Assembly (NCBI GenBank): GCA_009886045.1
Contig: VFJO01000171.1
Span: 1 to 40,129, forward strand
Origin: Verrucomicrobiota bacterium
GTDB lineage: Bacteria; Verrucomicrobiota; Verrucomicrobiia; Chthoniobacterales; Terrimicrobiaceae
DNA length: 40,129 nt
Reading direction: 5' to 3'
Shown piece by piece: positions 1 through 7,209 of the stretch. Each line of letters starts with the position of its first letter. Position 1 is the first letter of the stretch. The translations under genes and the position numbers were made by a program. Below the pieces are notes generated by a model that was given only the letters and a program-made list of their open reading frames with translations, had not been told where the DNA came from and searched no databases.

Positions 1-1
1 C

Positions 2-1372
2 GGCGTGCTCTACGTTCTGGACGAACCCACAATCGGTCTCCACCCAAGAGACAACGAACGTCTCCTCGATGCCCTCCAAGCATTGGCCAAAAAAGGAAAC
101 TCCCTCGTCATTGTGGAACATGATGAAGAGACGATGCGTCGAGCCGATCGCATTCTCGATCTGGGGCCAGGAGCCGGAAGCCGTGGCGGTGAGGTGATCG
201 CCTCCGGAACTCTTCAAGAAATTATCGATCATCCGCTTTCTCATACCGGCCGCGCACTCCGCGAGCCAATGAAGCACCCGCTTCGTGGAAAACGCCGCCC
301 CGCTCCCACCGAGTGGCTCGAACTCAAAGGAGCCCACCTCCACAATATTAAAAACGAGAACGTCAAAATCCCCCTTCACCGCCTCAGCGTTCTCACCGGT
401 GTCTCAGGCTCAGGCAAAAGCACACTCATCCGAGGAATCGTCGTCCCTGCAGTCCGCGACGTGCTAGCACGCAAACGTGCCCCGCTGCACTCGGACCTCC
501 ACAAAGGCATCACCGGATTTGAAGAACTCGGCGCCGTCCTCGAGGTGGACCAATCACCCATCGGCAAGACCTCCCGATCCACACCGGCAACCTACGTCAA
601 GGTCTTCGACGAAATCCGCAAAGTTTTCTCCACACTTCCCGCCGCACGGATGCGCGGCTACACGGCAAGCCGGTTCTCGTTCAACAATGAAGGCGGCCGT
701 TGCGAAGCATGCCTCGGCCAAGGTGTGATCAAACTCGAGATGAGCTTTCTTCCGACATCCTACATGCCATGTCAGGACTGCGGTGGACGCCGATACAATC
801 CAACCACCCTCGAAATTCTCTATAACGGTCAGTCCATCGGCGATGTCATGGATATGACGATCGATCAGGCAGTCGGATTTTTTACCTCACATCCCAAAAT
901 TCAACGCCCCCTCGCACTTCTGCAGGAAACTGGCCTCGGCTACCTCAAGCTGGGACAACCCAGCCCGACACTCAGCGGCGGCGAAGCCCAACGCATCAAA
1001 CTCGTCACCCAACTCACCCGCAGAGCCACACCCGGAGCCGAGGAAATCCGAACCACCCGCAAAGGAAAATCTACACTCTACGTCCTCGAAGAACCCACCA
1101 TCGGCCTCCACGCCCACGATGTCGCCCAGCTCATTAATGTCCTCCACCGCCTCGTCGATGAAGGCGGCACGGTCGTGGTCATAGAACACCACCTCGACAT
1201 CATGGCAGAGGCCGACCACATCTTGGACATCGGCCCCGAAGCTGGTGCCAACGGCGGAAAAATCATCGCCCAAGGAACCCCCGAAAAAGTTGCCTTAGCC
1301 AAGGGCAGTTGCACCGCGCCATTCCTCAAAAAAATTCTCGGCATTCAGGACCAGAAAAAAACAAAAGCGTAA
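2..1372 (+). CDS. uvrA: UvrA-type excinuclease ABC subunit A, C-terminal part (5' truncated by window edge)
   Basis: This is the distal part of a UvrA-type ATPase, the damage-recognition subunit of nucleotide excision repair. The reading frame is already open at the window edge and begins inside the Walker B region of the first nucleotide-binding domain (LYVLDEPTIGLHPRDN), so the true start lies upstream. A second Walker A (GVSGSGKST), a zinc module with two CxxC pairs (CEAC and CQDC, 19 residues apart), a signature motif (LSGGEAQRIK) and a second Walker B follow in the usual UvrA order. Two oddities are visible. The second Walker B reads LYVLEEPT instead of the usual LDEPT. About 15 extra residues (ATPGAEEIRTTRKG) sit between the signature helix and Walker B. 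The family call is secure; whether this is the main UvrA or a paralogue cannot be decided without the N-terminal half. It is followed by an intrinsic terminator. Confidence 0.93.
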   Translation, partial: GVLYVLDEPTIGLHPRDNERLLDALQALAKKGNSLVIVEHDEETMRRADRILDLGPGAGSRGGEVIASGTLQEIIDHPLSHTGRALREPMKHPLRGKRRPAPTEWLELKGAHLHNIKNENVKIPLHRLSVLTGVSGSGKSTLIRGIVVPAVRDVLARKRAPLHSDLHKGITGFEELGAVLEVDQSPIGKTSRSTPATYVKVFDEIRKVFSTLPAARMRGYTASRFSFNNEGGRCEACLGQGVIKLEMSFLPTSYMPCQDCGGRRYNPTTLEILYNGQSIGDVMDMTIDQAVGFFTSHPKIQRPLALLQETGLGYLKLGQPSPTLSGGEAQRIKLVTQLTRRATPGAEEIRTTRKGKSTLYVLEEPTIGLHAHDVAQLINVLHRLVDEGGTVVVIEHHLDIMAEADHILDIGPEAGANGGKIIAQGTPEKVALAKGSCTAPFLKKILGIQDQKKTKA

Positions 1373-1392
1373 CACCCTATCGCGCTTTTTTT
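1363..1392 (+). terminator. Intrinsic terminator of the uvrA-type gene
   Basis: A stem AAAAGCG/CGCTTTT with a 13-nt loop begins in the last codons of the gene and runs directly into a T tract. The form and position fit a Rho-independent terminator, although the stem is only 7 bp. Confidence 0.55.
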
Positions 1393-1474
1393 AAAAACCT
1401 GAGGTTGATAGGGAGAGAAACAACGCATTCTCCGCGATCTGTGACCTCTGCGGTCAAGATTACTGCATTCAGTA
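1393..1474. other. Short gap with a degenerate 'ctctgcgg' repeat-like string
   Basis: The convergent gap between the uvrA-type gene and argB contains CTCCGCGATCTGTGACCTC followed by TGCGGTCAAG. It resembles the short tandem-like 'ctctgcga/ctctgcgg' intergenic repeats that I recall from PVC genomes. This is recognition by style only; no second copy was found in the window. Confidence 0.25.
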
Positions 1475-2353
1475 CTAATCCGGCAAAATTTCCGTACCGA
1501 TTCCTGCGTTGGTAAAAATCTCGAGCAGCAGGCAATGCAGCGTGTGACCACCGATCATGTGGATTTTTCCCACTCCACGTTCCATCGCGGAAATCGCTGA
1601 GAGAACCTTTGGAATCATACCGCCTGCGATGATTTTTTGCTGAATGAGGCTTTTAACCTGCATTGCGGTAACGCTGGGAATGAGAGATTCACGATCCGAT
1701 GCGTCGCGCATAATACCTGATACGTCAGTGACATAGATGAGCTTGGCAGCCTTGAGTTCCGCTGCCAGTGCCGCCGCCGCGATGTCGGCATTGATATTTA
1801 AAACGATCCCATCCGGCGTGGCCCCGATCGGGCTGATGACCGGAACAATTTCGTGACTCAACGCTTCTCTCACCAACTTGGCATTAACCTCCTGAGCCTC
1901 GCCGACAAAACCGATTTCAACCACCTCCCCATCGATCACAGCCTGTTTCTGCAATTGGCGGGCGATGAAGACATCCTTCCCAGAGAATCCTTTGGCATGG
2001 CCACCAAATCCCTTGATCGTTGAAACGATGGAAGGGTTGATCTCCTTGTCGAGTGTGGACTCCACAATCCCGATTGCTGTGGCATTTGTTGCCCGAAGAC
2101 CCTCGATGAAGTAGGCCTTCAATCCGGCATCCTTCATGCGAGCGGTGATGGCCTTGCCACCTCCGTGCACCAAGACAGGATTGATGCCAACAGCCTCGAG
2201 AAAAACCACGTCGCGAAGGAATTTTTCAACGATGTGCTCGTCTTCCATCGCAGATCCACCGTATTTGATCACGAAGGTCTGTCCCCGATATTTCTGAATA
2301 TAAGGGAGCGCCTCGATCAGGCACTCAGAGCGTAATTCGGGAGTCGTAAGCAT
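1475..2353 (-). CDS. argB: Acetylglutamate kinase
   Basis: ArgB phosphorylates N-acetyl-L-glutamate, the second step of ornithine and arginine synthesis in the cytoplasm. The 292-residue protein has the amino-acid kinase fold signatures: the N-terminal phosphate-binding lysine segment (VIKYGGSAM, about residues 28-36) and the glycine-rich loop VHGGGKAI (about 62-69). The length is normal for the family. It is the last gene of the minus-strand gltX-argC-argJ-argB cluster; its ATG lies 4 nt after the argJ stop, so the two are almost certainly co-transcribed. ArgB is often the arginine feedback point in organisms using the cyclic ArgJ pathway, but feedback sensitivity cannot be judged here. Confidence 0.96.
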   Translation of the reverse strand: MLTTPELRSECLIEALPYIQKYRGQTFVIKYGGSAMEDEHIVEKFLRDVVFLEAVGINPVLVHGGGKAITARMKDAGLKAYFIEGLRATNATAIGIVESTLDKEINPSIVSTIKGFGGHAKGFSGKDVFIARQLQKQAVIDGEVVEIGFVGEAQEVNAKLVREALSHEIVPVISPIGATPDGIVLNINADIAAAALAAELKAAKLIYVTDVSGIMRDASDRESLIPSVTAMQVKSLIQQKIIAGGMIPKVLSAISAMERGVGKIHMIGGHTLHCLLLEIFTNAGIGTEILPD

Positions 2354-2357
2354 GGTC

Positions 2358-3545
2358 TTATTCCCCCAAGTTCAATCTCACATATTCCTCAGTGAGATCT
2401 GTGGTCCACACATAGTAGCTGCCTTTGCCGAGTTTGAGATCAACCGTGACCTTAAAGGATTTTTTTGCAGCGACCGCGCGGAGTTTTTCAAACGGAGTGT
2501 GAGACGCAATACCGTTTTTAACCGAAGCAAGCTTGTCATAAAAAATGTCTACTTTCGCGTCATCAATCTTCACGCCGCAATATCCCACCGCATCGAGAAT
2601 TCGGCCCCAGTTTGGATCGCCGCCAGCCCAGGCGCACTTCACCAACGTGGAGTTCGCTATGGCCTCAGCAGCAGTGCGCGCCTCTTTGTCATTCGCGGCG
2701 CCTATCAGTTCCACTTCGACGAAACGCGAAACGCCCTCCCCGTCACTCACGATCATTCGCGCCAAGGTGCGCGTCACCTCGTCGAGGGCCTGACCAAATG
2801 CAGACATATCAGGCGTGCAAGCGCTCAGCCCGTTGGAGAGCAGGATGACCGTGTCATTCGTGCTCATGTCGCCATCGATGGTGATGCGATTAAAGGAATT
2901 TGCCACGGAACGTTTCAGCTCAGCTCGAAGCACTGGTTGGCTGAGATCGGCATCCGTGGTCACCACGCAAAGCATAGTAGCCATGTTCGGATCGATCATT
3001 CCTGCACCTTTGGCAATACCTCCCACTCGAAACGAACCCTTGCCTGTCTTCACCTCGACAGCAAATTCCTTGGCGAAGGTATCACTTGTCATTATGGCCG
3101 TAGCCGACGCAAGGCTGCCAGTGCGGTTCGGTTTCAACAAGGCAATACCTTTGGCAATACGATCCATCGGCAAGGGAACCCCGATTCGGCCAGTCGAACA
3201 GACGAGCACTTCTTTTGACTTCAATCCCAGCAGGCTTCCGGCAGCGTCACACATGGCACGCGCATCCTGAATCCCAGCTTCACCAGTACAGGCGTTCGCA
3301 TTGCCGCTATTGAGAATCACGGCACGCTGCCTCCCGGTTTTGAGATGTTCAGCAGAAACGCGAATAGGTGCGGCTTTGACTTTATTCGTGGTGAACGTGG
3401 CCGCCGAGAATGATGGTGCCTCTGAAAAAACAACCGCCACATCGTCACGTGTCACGCTGCCCGTTTTAATTCCACACCCAGAGGCTCCCGCGAAAAAGCC
3501 CCTTGCAGCACAGACGCCGCCCTTGATTTTTTTTATTTCGATCAT
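2358..3545 (-). CDS. argJ: Glutamate N-acetyltransferase / ornithine acetyltransferase
   Basis: ArgJ moves the acetyl group from N-acetylornithine back to glutamate, closing the cyclic acetyl route of arginine synthesis. Some members also use acetyl-CoA directly. The 395-residue protein carries the conserved segment KGAGMIDPNMATML, in which the precursor self-cleaves between Ala and Thr and the new N-terminal Thr is the nucleophile. The N-terminal part has the family stretch AATFTTNKVKAAP. The start overlaps the argC stop by 4 nt (ATGA), which indicates translational coupling. Whether it is mono- or bifunctional cannot be read from sequence alone; no separate argA is in the window. Confidence 0.96.
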   Translation of the reverse strand: MIEIKKIKGGVCAARGFFAGASGCGIKTGSVTRDDVAVVFSEAPSFSAATFTTNKVKAAPIRVSAEHLKTGRQRAVILNSGNANACTGEAGIQDARAMCDAAGSLLGLKSKEVLVCSTGRIGVPLPMDRIAKGIALLKPNRTGSLASATAIMTSDTFAKEFAVEVKTGKGSFRVGGIAKGAGMIDPNMATMLCVVTTDADLSQPVLRAELKRSVANSFNRITIDGDMSTNDTVILLSNGLSACTPDMSAFGQALDEVTRTLARMIVSDGEGVSRFVEVELIGAANDKEARTAAEAIANSTLVKCAWAGGDPNWGRILDAVGYCGVKIDDAKVDIFYDKLASVKNGIASHTPFEKLRAVAAKKSFKVTVDLKLGKGSYYVWTTDLTEEYVRLNLGE

Positions 3546-4579
3546 AGCAATCCAGCCGTCTCACCAAGTCCGGCCATGAGGTTGAAGTTCTGCACCGCCT
3601 GACCGGCGGCACCTTTGACTAAATTATCCTCCGTAGAGAGCAGGATGAGCCGACCCGTGCGAGCATCAAACCTTGCCGAGATATCGCAGAAATTTGTGCC
3701 CGACACATTCTTTGTATCGGGAAGGTTTTTGGAAACTCTCACGAACGGTTCATCAGCATAAGCGGACTCAAGTGCTGAGAGAATTTTTTCCTCCGCAACC
3801 CCATCGGCAAGCCGAGTAAAGATCGTTGTATGGATGCCTCGCGTCATCGGTGCCAAGTGCGGAACAAAAGTAATCGTAACCTGTCGAGAGGCAGCCAAGG
3901 AGAGCTCCTGCTCTATTTCAGAAAGGTGTCGGTGCTTAGGGAGCCCATACGCACGCAGGCTCTCATTGCACTCACCGAAAAGAAGCGCCGCCTCCGCCTT
4001 GCGTCCCGCTCCGCTGACCCCGCTGGCACTCGCGACAGCAATATCCCGGAAATCAATCAGACCCGCCCTCAAGAGAGGAACAAGAACGAGAAGCACCGAT
4101 GTTGGATAGCAGCCCGCAGAGCCCACAAGTTTTGCAGTCCGGATTTCCTCTCGATGCAACTCAGGCAGTCCATAGATTGCTTCGGGAAGTAGTTCCACAG
4201 CGGGATGCTCTTCTCCATAAAATTCTCGGTAAACCTCAGCATTACGCAAACGAAAATCCGCGCTCAAATCAACGATTCGCTTACCTGCCCGCCAAAGCGG
4301 AACGGCGTACTCGGCCGCAAGCCCATGGGGAAGCGCTAGAAAGTAAAACTCAGCGCCGCATTTCAAAAGCAAGTCCATCGAAGATTCGATAAAAACCAAA
4401 TTGGAAAACTCCCTCACAGACGAAAGGCGAGGCAGAACTTCGCCAACAGGCTTGCCTGCATGCTGACGCGAAGTCACAGCCATGACTTGGACATCAGGAT
4501 GTCCTGCAAGAATCGAACAGAGTTCCTCCCCCGAGTATCCGTTGGCACCCACAATCGCGACAGGAACTTTAGCACTCAT
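3542..4579 (-). CDS. argC: N-acetyl-gamma-glutamyl-phosphate reductase
   Basis: ArgC reduces N-acetylglutamyl-phosphate to the semialdehyde with NADPH, the third arginine step. The 345-residue protein starts with a Rossmann motif (VAIVGANGYSGEEL) and contains the catalytic cysteine motif GSAGCYPTS (Cys157). HLAPMTRGI, another family-typical segment, is near the C-terminal half. It lies 6 nt behind the gltX stop and overlaps argJ by ATGA, so it sits in the middle of the cluster. Length and motifs are complete with no sign of damage. Confidence 0.96.
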   Translation of the reverse strand: MSAKVPVAIVGANGYSGEELCSILAGHPDVQVMAVTSRQHAGKPVGEVLPRLSSVREFSNLVFIESSMDLLLKCGAEFYFLALPHGLAAEYAVPLWRAGKRIVDLSADFRLRNAEVYREFYGEEHPAVELLPEAIYGLPELHREEIRTAKLVGSAGCYPTSVLLVLVPLLRAGLIDFRDIAVASASGVSGAGRKAEAALLFGECNESLRAYGLPKHRHLSEIEQELSLAASRQVTITFVPHLAPMTRGIHTTIFTRLADGVAEEKILSALESAYADEPFVRVSKNLPDTKNVSGTNFCDISARFDARTGRLILLSTEDNLVKGAAGQAVQNFNLMAGLGETAGLL

Positions 4580-4585
4580 AAGCGA

Positions 4586-5908
4586 TCAGGCTGCGGCTTT
4601 TGTAAAGGCGCGCTCGAAGCGTGCCAGCGTGCGGTCCTTACCGAGAACGACAAACATTTCATAGAGACCCGGGCCAACCGACCTTCCACTCACTGCGACA
4701 CGAGCGGGATGAACCAACTCACCCGTTTTGACTCCAAGAGTCGCCGCCGTCTCCTTCAGCGCGGCTTCCAAGGAAGCAGGTGTCCACTCGCTCAAATTCT
4801 CCAGCGTGGTGCGGAGAGCCTGAAGACGAACAACCGCACCCGCTTTGTTAAGGCTTTTTTCAACTGCCTCTGAATCAAAAGCGAAGTCTTCCGTGAAAAG
4901 GAATCCAATCCAATCCGGGACGTCACTCAGGTGTTTGACCTTTGGCTTCACAATAGCCAGCGCCGCCAGCAGTGATTCATCTGTGCCATAGGCGATACCA
5001 GCCTTTTCGACAAACGGCTTCGCCAACTCCACGAAACGCTCAAAGCTCATCGAAAGAATATGCTGACCATTCAGCCAAAAACATTTGTCCAAATCAAAAA
5101 TCGCATTGCGGCGATTAATCTTATCGATGTCAAACACAGCAAGAATCTCCTCCATCGTCAGCTTCTCGCGATTGTCGCCTGGCGACCAACCTAGCAGGCA
5201 AAGGTAGTTCACCACAGCCTCTGGAGTGTAGCCGTGCTCCATGAAATGCATGATACTAGATCCCCCATCGCGCTTACTCAGCTTCTTGCCCTCATGATTC
5301 AGGATGAGCGGAATATGGCCAAAGACCGGGGGTTTCTCGCCGAGTGCGTTGTAAAGTTCGACATGCTTCGGCGTGTTGGAAAGGTGGTCCTCACCACGAA
5401 TGACATGCGTGAGTTTCATCTCAATGTCGTCCACAACATTCACAAAATGAAAAATCCAGGATCCATCGGGACGACGGATCGTCATGTCAGGATGCGTTGC
5501 CGGATTCGACATATCGAACTCAATACGCCCGCACACCATATCCTCGACGGGCACCGATTTGCGCGGAGAACGAAAACGGATCGCCCCGCCATCCTCGTAC
5601 ACGTGCCCTCCAAGCTCCAAACGAGTCAGGTATTTGGCATAGATGTCCGAACGCTCACTCTGCCGATAAGGGCCAAACTCCCCCCCTTTGTCAGGTCCCT
5701 CATCCCAATCCAGTCCCAACCACTTCAATCCATCATAAATAACTTGGTGAGCCTCCTCCGTATTGCGTTTCTCATCCGTATCCTCAATCCGAAGAATAAA
5801 CTTACCACCATGGCGGCGCGCATAGAGCCAATTGAAAAGAGCAGTGCGCCCCCCACCCACATGAAGATAGCCAGTCGGCGAAGGAGCAAATCGAGTACGA
5901 ACAGTCAT
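4586..5908 (-). CDS. gltX: Glutamyl-tRNA synthetase
   Basis: This enzyme charges tRNA-Glu with glutamate. The class I 'HIGH' signature appears as PTGYLHVGG near the N-terminus and the KMSKS loop as KLSKRDGG. The C-terminal anticodon-binding helical domain is present, giving 440 residues, slightly short for the family. The ORF track extends 30 residues further to 5998, but those residues (MNDRSFFWFG...) are translated from an intergenic palindrome; MTVRTRFAPSPTG at 5908 is the family N-terminus. The gene leads the argC-argJ-argB cluster. Whether it is discriminating or also charges tRNA-Gln was not resolved. Confidence 0.95.
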   Translation of the reverse strand: MTVRTRFAPSPTGYLHVGGGRTALFNWLYARRHGGKFILRIEDTDEKRNTEEAHQVIYDGLKWLGLDWDEGPDKGGEFGPYRQSERSDIYAKYLTRLELGGHVYEDGGAIRFRSPRKSVPVEDMVCGRIEFDMSNPATHPDMTIRRPDGSWIFHFVNVVDDIEMKLTHVIRGEDHLSNTPKHVELYNALGEKPPVFGHIPLILNHEGKKLSKRDGGSSIMHFMEHGYTPEAVVNYLCLLGWSPGDNREKLTMEEILAVFDIDKINRRNAIFDLDKCFWLNGQHILSMSFERFVELAKPFVEKAGIAYGTDESLLAALAIVKPKVKHLSDVPDWIGFLFTEDFAFDSEAVEKSLNKAGAVVRLQALRTTLENLSEWTPASLEAALKETAATLGVKTGELVHPARVAVSGRSVGPGLYEMFVVLGKDRTLARFERAFTKAAA

Positions 5909-6041
5909 CTGCACACAAAACGGGATTACCACCCAGAACTCAAGATAGGAAAAATAAATCCCAACCAAACCGAACCAAAAAAATGAACGATCGTTCATTT
6001 TTTTGGTTTGATGAAGTCGTAGTGGGTGCTATTCCGAGAGC
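5909..6041. promoter_or_regulatory. Divergent control region between gltX and the PaaX-like gene
   Basis: This 133-bp gap must hold the promoters for gltX-argCJB (minus) and for the PaaX-family gene (plus). Its centre is the perfect 36-bp palindrome listed separately. A plausible plus-strand promoter is TTTGAT, a 17-bp spacer and TATTCC, ending shortly before the ATG at 6042, but the match to consensus is weak. The position would put the palindrome right at the -35 element. Confidence 0.35.
5973..6008. repeat. Palindrome copy 1 (36 bp, perfect)
   Basis: The left arm AACCAAAAAAATGAACGA is followed directly by its exact reverse complement, with no spacer. As RNA it could fold into a 12-16 bp stem with a GATC loop. 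This copy lies between divergent genes, where a terminator is less expected, so an operator role is worth considering. It also creates the false N-terminal extension of gltX in the ORF track. Confidence 0.9.
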
Positions 6042-6794
6042 ATGAAACCGAAGACGGAGTTGTTTCTCTACACCTTGCTCTGGGGCGTGAACATTGTGGC
6101 ACGCCCAACTTTCCACTCGATGAACGAATCGTTCGAAGGTTGGTCCTGGCGAAACGGCCTGTTAAGACGAGTTCAACGCCTTGAGCAAGAAGGCTTAGTT
6201 TCAGTCGATGAACGTCTAGGAGAAAAAATAATCACCCTCACACAAAAGGGAAGACTTTTGGCGCTGGGCGGGTTCGATCCAGTAGTTTTTTGGAACTCCG
6301 AGTGGGACGGCAAATGGCGAATCATCAGCTTCGATCTCCCTGAATCAAAACGAAAGCTTAGACACGCACTCAGGCTCACACTAAGGAATCAAAACTTTGG
6401 TTGCCTCCAACGCAGCATATGGATCACGCCGCATCACTTGGAAAATAAACTTCGCGAAAAAGGCATTGAACTCAAAAACCATAAAGGGTTCGCGATTATG
6501 GAAGGGATTTTTCTAGGAGGCGCCGACAATAAATCCATCGTAGAAAGCGCCTGGAATTTCGACCACATCAACAACCTTTATTCCCGACACCGCGCAATTC
6601 TCCAAGAATCTCGCTCCTCCGAATGCAAGGAAGAAATTTTTAACGAATGGGCAAAACGGGAGTTGAATCTCTGGCGAGAAGTTATCCACATGGACCCATT
6701 CCTTCCGCGCCAACTTCTGCCTCGAGGATATCAAGGAATCAAAGGCTGGGAGTTAAGAATGAAAGTGCTAGGCAACCTTAAAAAGGTATTTTAA
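6042..6794 (+). CDS. PaaX-family transcriptional regulator, orphan
   Basis: The 250-residue protein has the PaaX layout. An N-terminal winged-helix DNA-binding region (about 5-75, including WSWRNGLLRRVQRLEQEGLV) is followed by the central Cas2-like region (about 87-160, starting SEWDGKWRIISFDLPESKR). A C-terminal part contains NKSIVESAWNFDHINNLYSR (about 163-182). PaaX repressors classically control phenylacetate degradation with phenylacetyl-CoA as ligand, but no paa gene is nearby, so target and ligand are unknown. The gene looks AT-richer than its neighbours. It is flanked by perfect palindromes upstream (5973-6008) and downstream (6877-6910) and a degenerate one further on, which suggests either autoregulation or a transferred cassette. 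The family call is good; the function is open. Confidence 0.85.
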   Translation: MKPKTELFLYTLLWGVNIVARPTFHSMNESFEGWSWRNGLLRRVQRLEQEGLVSVDERLGEKIITLTQKGRLLALGGFDPVVFWNSEWDGKWRIISFDLPESKRKLRHALRLTLRNQNFGCLQRSIWITPHHLENKLREKGIELKNHKGFAIMEGIFLGGADNKSIVESAWNFDHINNLYSRHRAILQESRSSECKEEIFNEWAKRELNLWREVIHMDPFLPRQLLPRGYQGIKGWELRMKVLGNLKKVF

Positions 6795-6876
6795 AAAAAA
6801 TAAAACACACCGGTCACGCAAGGGGCTTGTTGATCCAATAACAACCGACTTTCAGATTCAATGGACGCACACCTTA

Positions 6877-6910
6877 ACCAAAAAAATGAACGATCGTTCA
6901 TTTTTTTGGT
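6877..6910. repeat. Palindrome copy 2 (34 bp, perfect)
   Basis: It has the same core as copy 1 (arm ACCAAAAAAATGAACGA), with the outermost A/T pair lost on the right side. It lies 82 nt after the PaaX-like stop between convergent genes, where a bidirectional terminator would be expected. Confidence 0.9.
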
Positions 6911-6974
6911 ATAGCGCAAAGAAAAGCCTGTCTGTTATTGAGGCCGGATTAATTCCAATGTCTCTTGGCGAAAC

Positions 6975-7024
6975 CGATCCATAAGACGCTTTTTGCGAGA
7001 CGCACACATGCCTCTTATGGATCG
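6975..7024. repeat. 12-bp inverted repeat with 26-nt loop
   Basis: CGATCCATAAGA at 6975-6986 pairs exactly with TCTTATGGATCG at 7013-7024. The hairpin would be stable in RNA from either strand. No T tract follows, so it does not look like a simple terminator. Confidence 0.6.
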
Positions 7025-7125
7025 ATTTACGGGCGCAGGCTGGATGTATGCCCGGCATTTCATAAATCCAGAGGCAATAGATGGTTGTGAGAGGGTTCGA
7101 GTTTTTCGGCTTCTCTCCGCACTTG

Positions 7126-7161
7126 AACCATTTTTATCGACGATCGTTCATTTTTTTGGGC
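7126..7161. repeat. Palindrome copy 3 (degenerate left arm)
   Basis: The right arm (TCGTTCATTTTTTTGG) matches the other copies exactly. The left arm reads AACCATTTTTATCGACGA: the same length, but five A bases are replaced by five T bases and GA by CG, which destroys most of the symmetry. It lies about 50 nt after the thiL stop. Confidence 0.75.
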
Positions 7162-7209
7162 GATCGGAAGGCGGTTGGGTGGATCAGTTTTTTGTTGATG
7201 GGCCTCGGG

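Larger units (their letters stand above)
6795..7209. other. 415-bp gap holding palindrome copies 2 and 3 and a hairpin
   Basis: No convincing gene is present; the short ORFs here have no recognisable family character. The gap contains palindrome copy 2, a 12-bp inverted repeat at 6975-7024 and the degenerate palindrome copy 3. It separates the 3' ends of the PaaX-like gene and thiL. Confidence 0.6.

Noticed and set aside
2352-3218. 288-residue ORF opposite argJ
   Set aside because: Lies entirely antisense to a complete, motif-bearing argJ; its translation shows no family pattern.
5234-5986. 250-residue plus-strand ORF
   Set aside because: Antisense shadow of gltX without recognisable domains.
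5909-5998. N-terminal extension of gltX in the ORF track
   Set aside because: The extra residues MNDRSFFWF come from the intergenic palindrome; the same peptide appears at 19921 from another copy. The family N-terminus starts at 5908.
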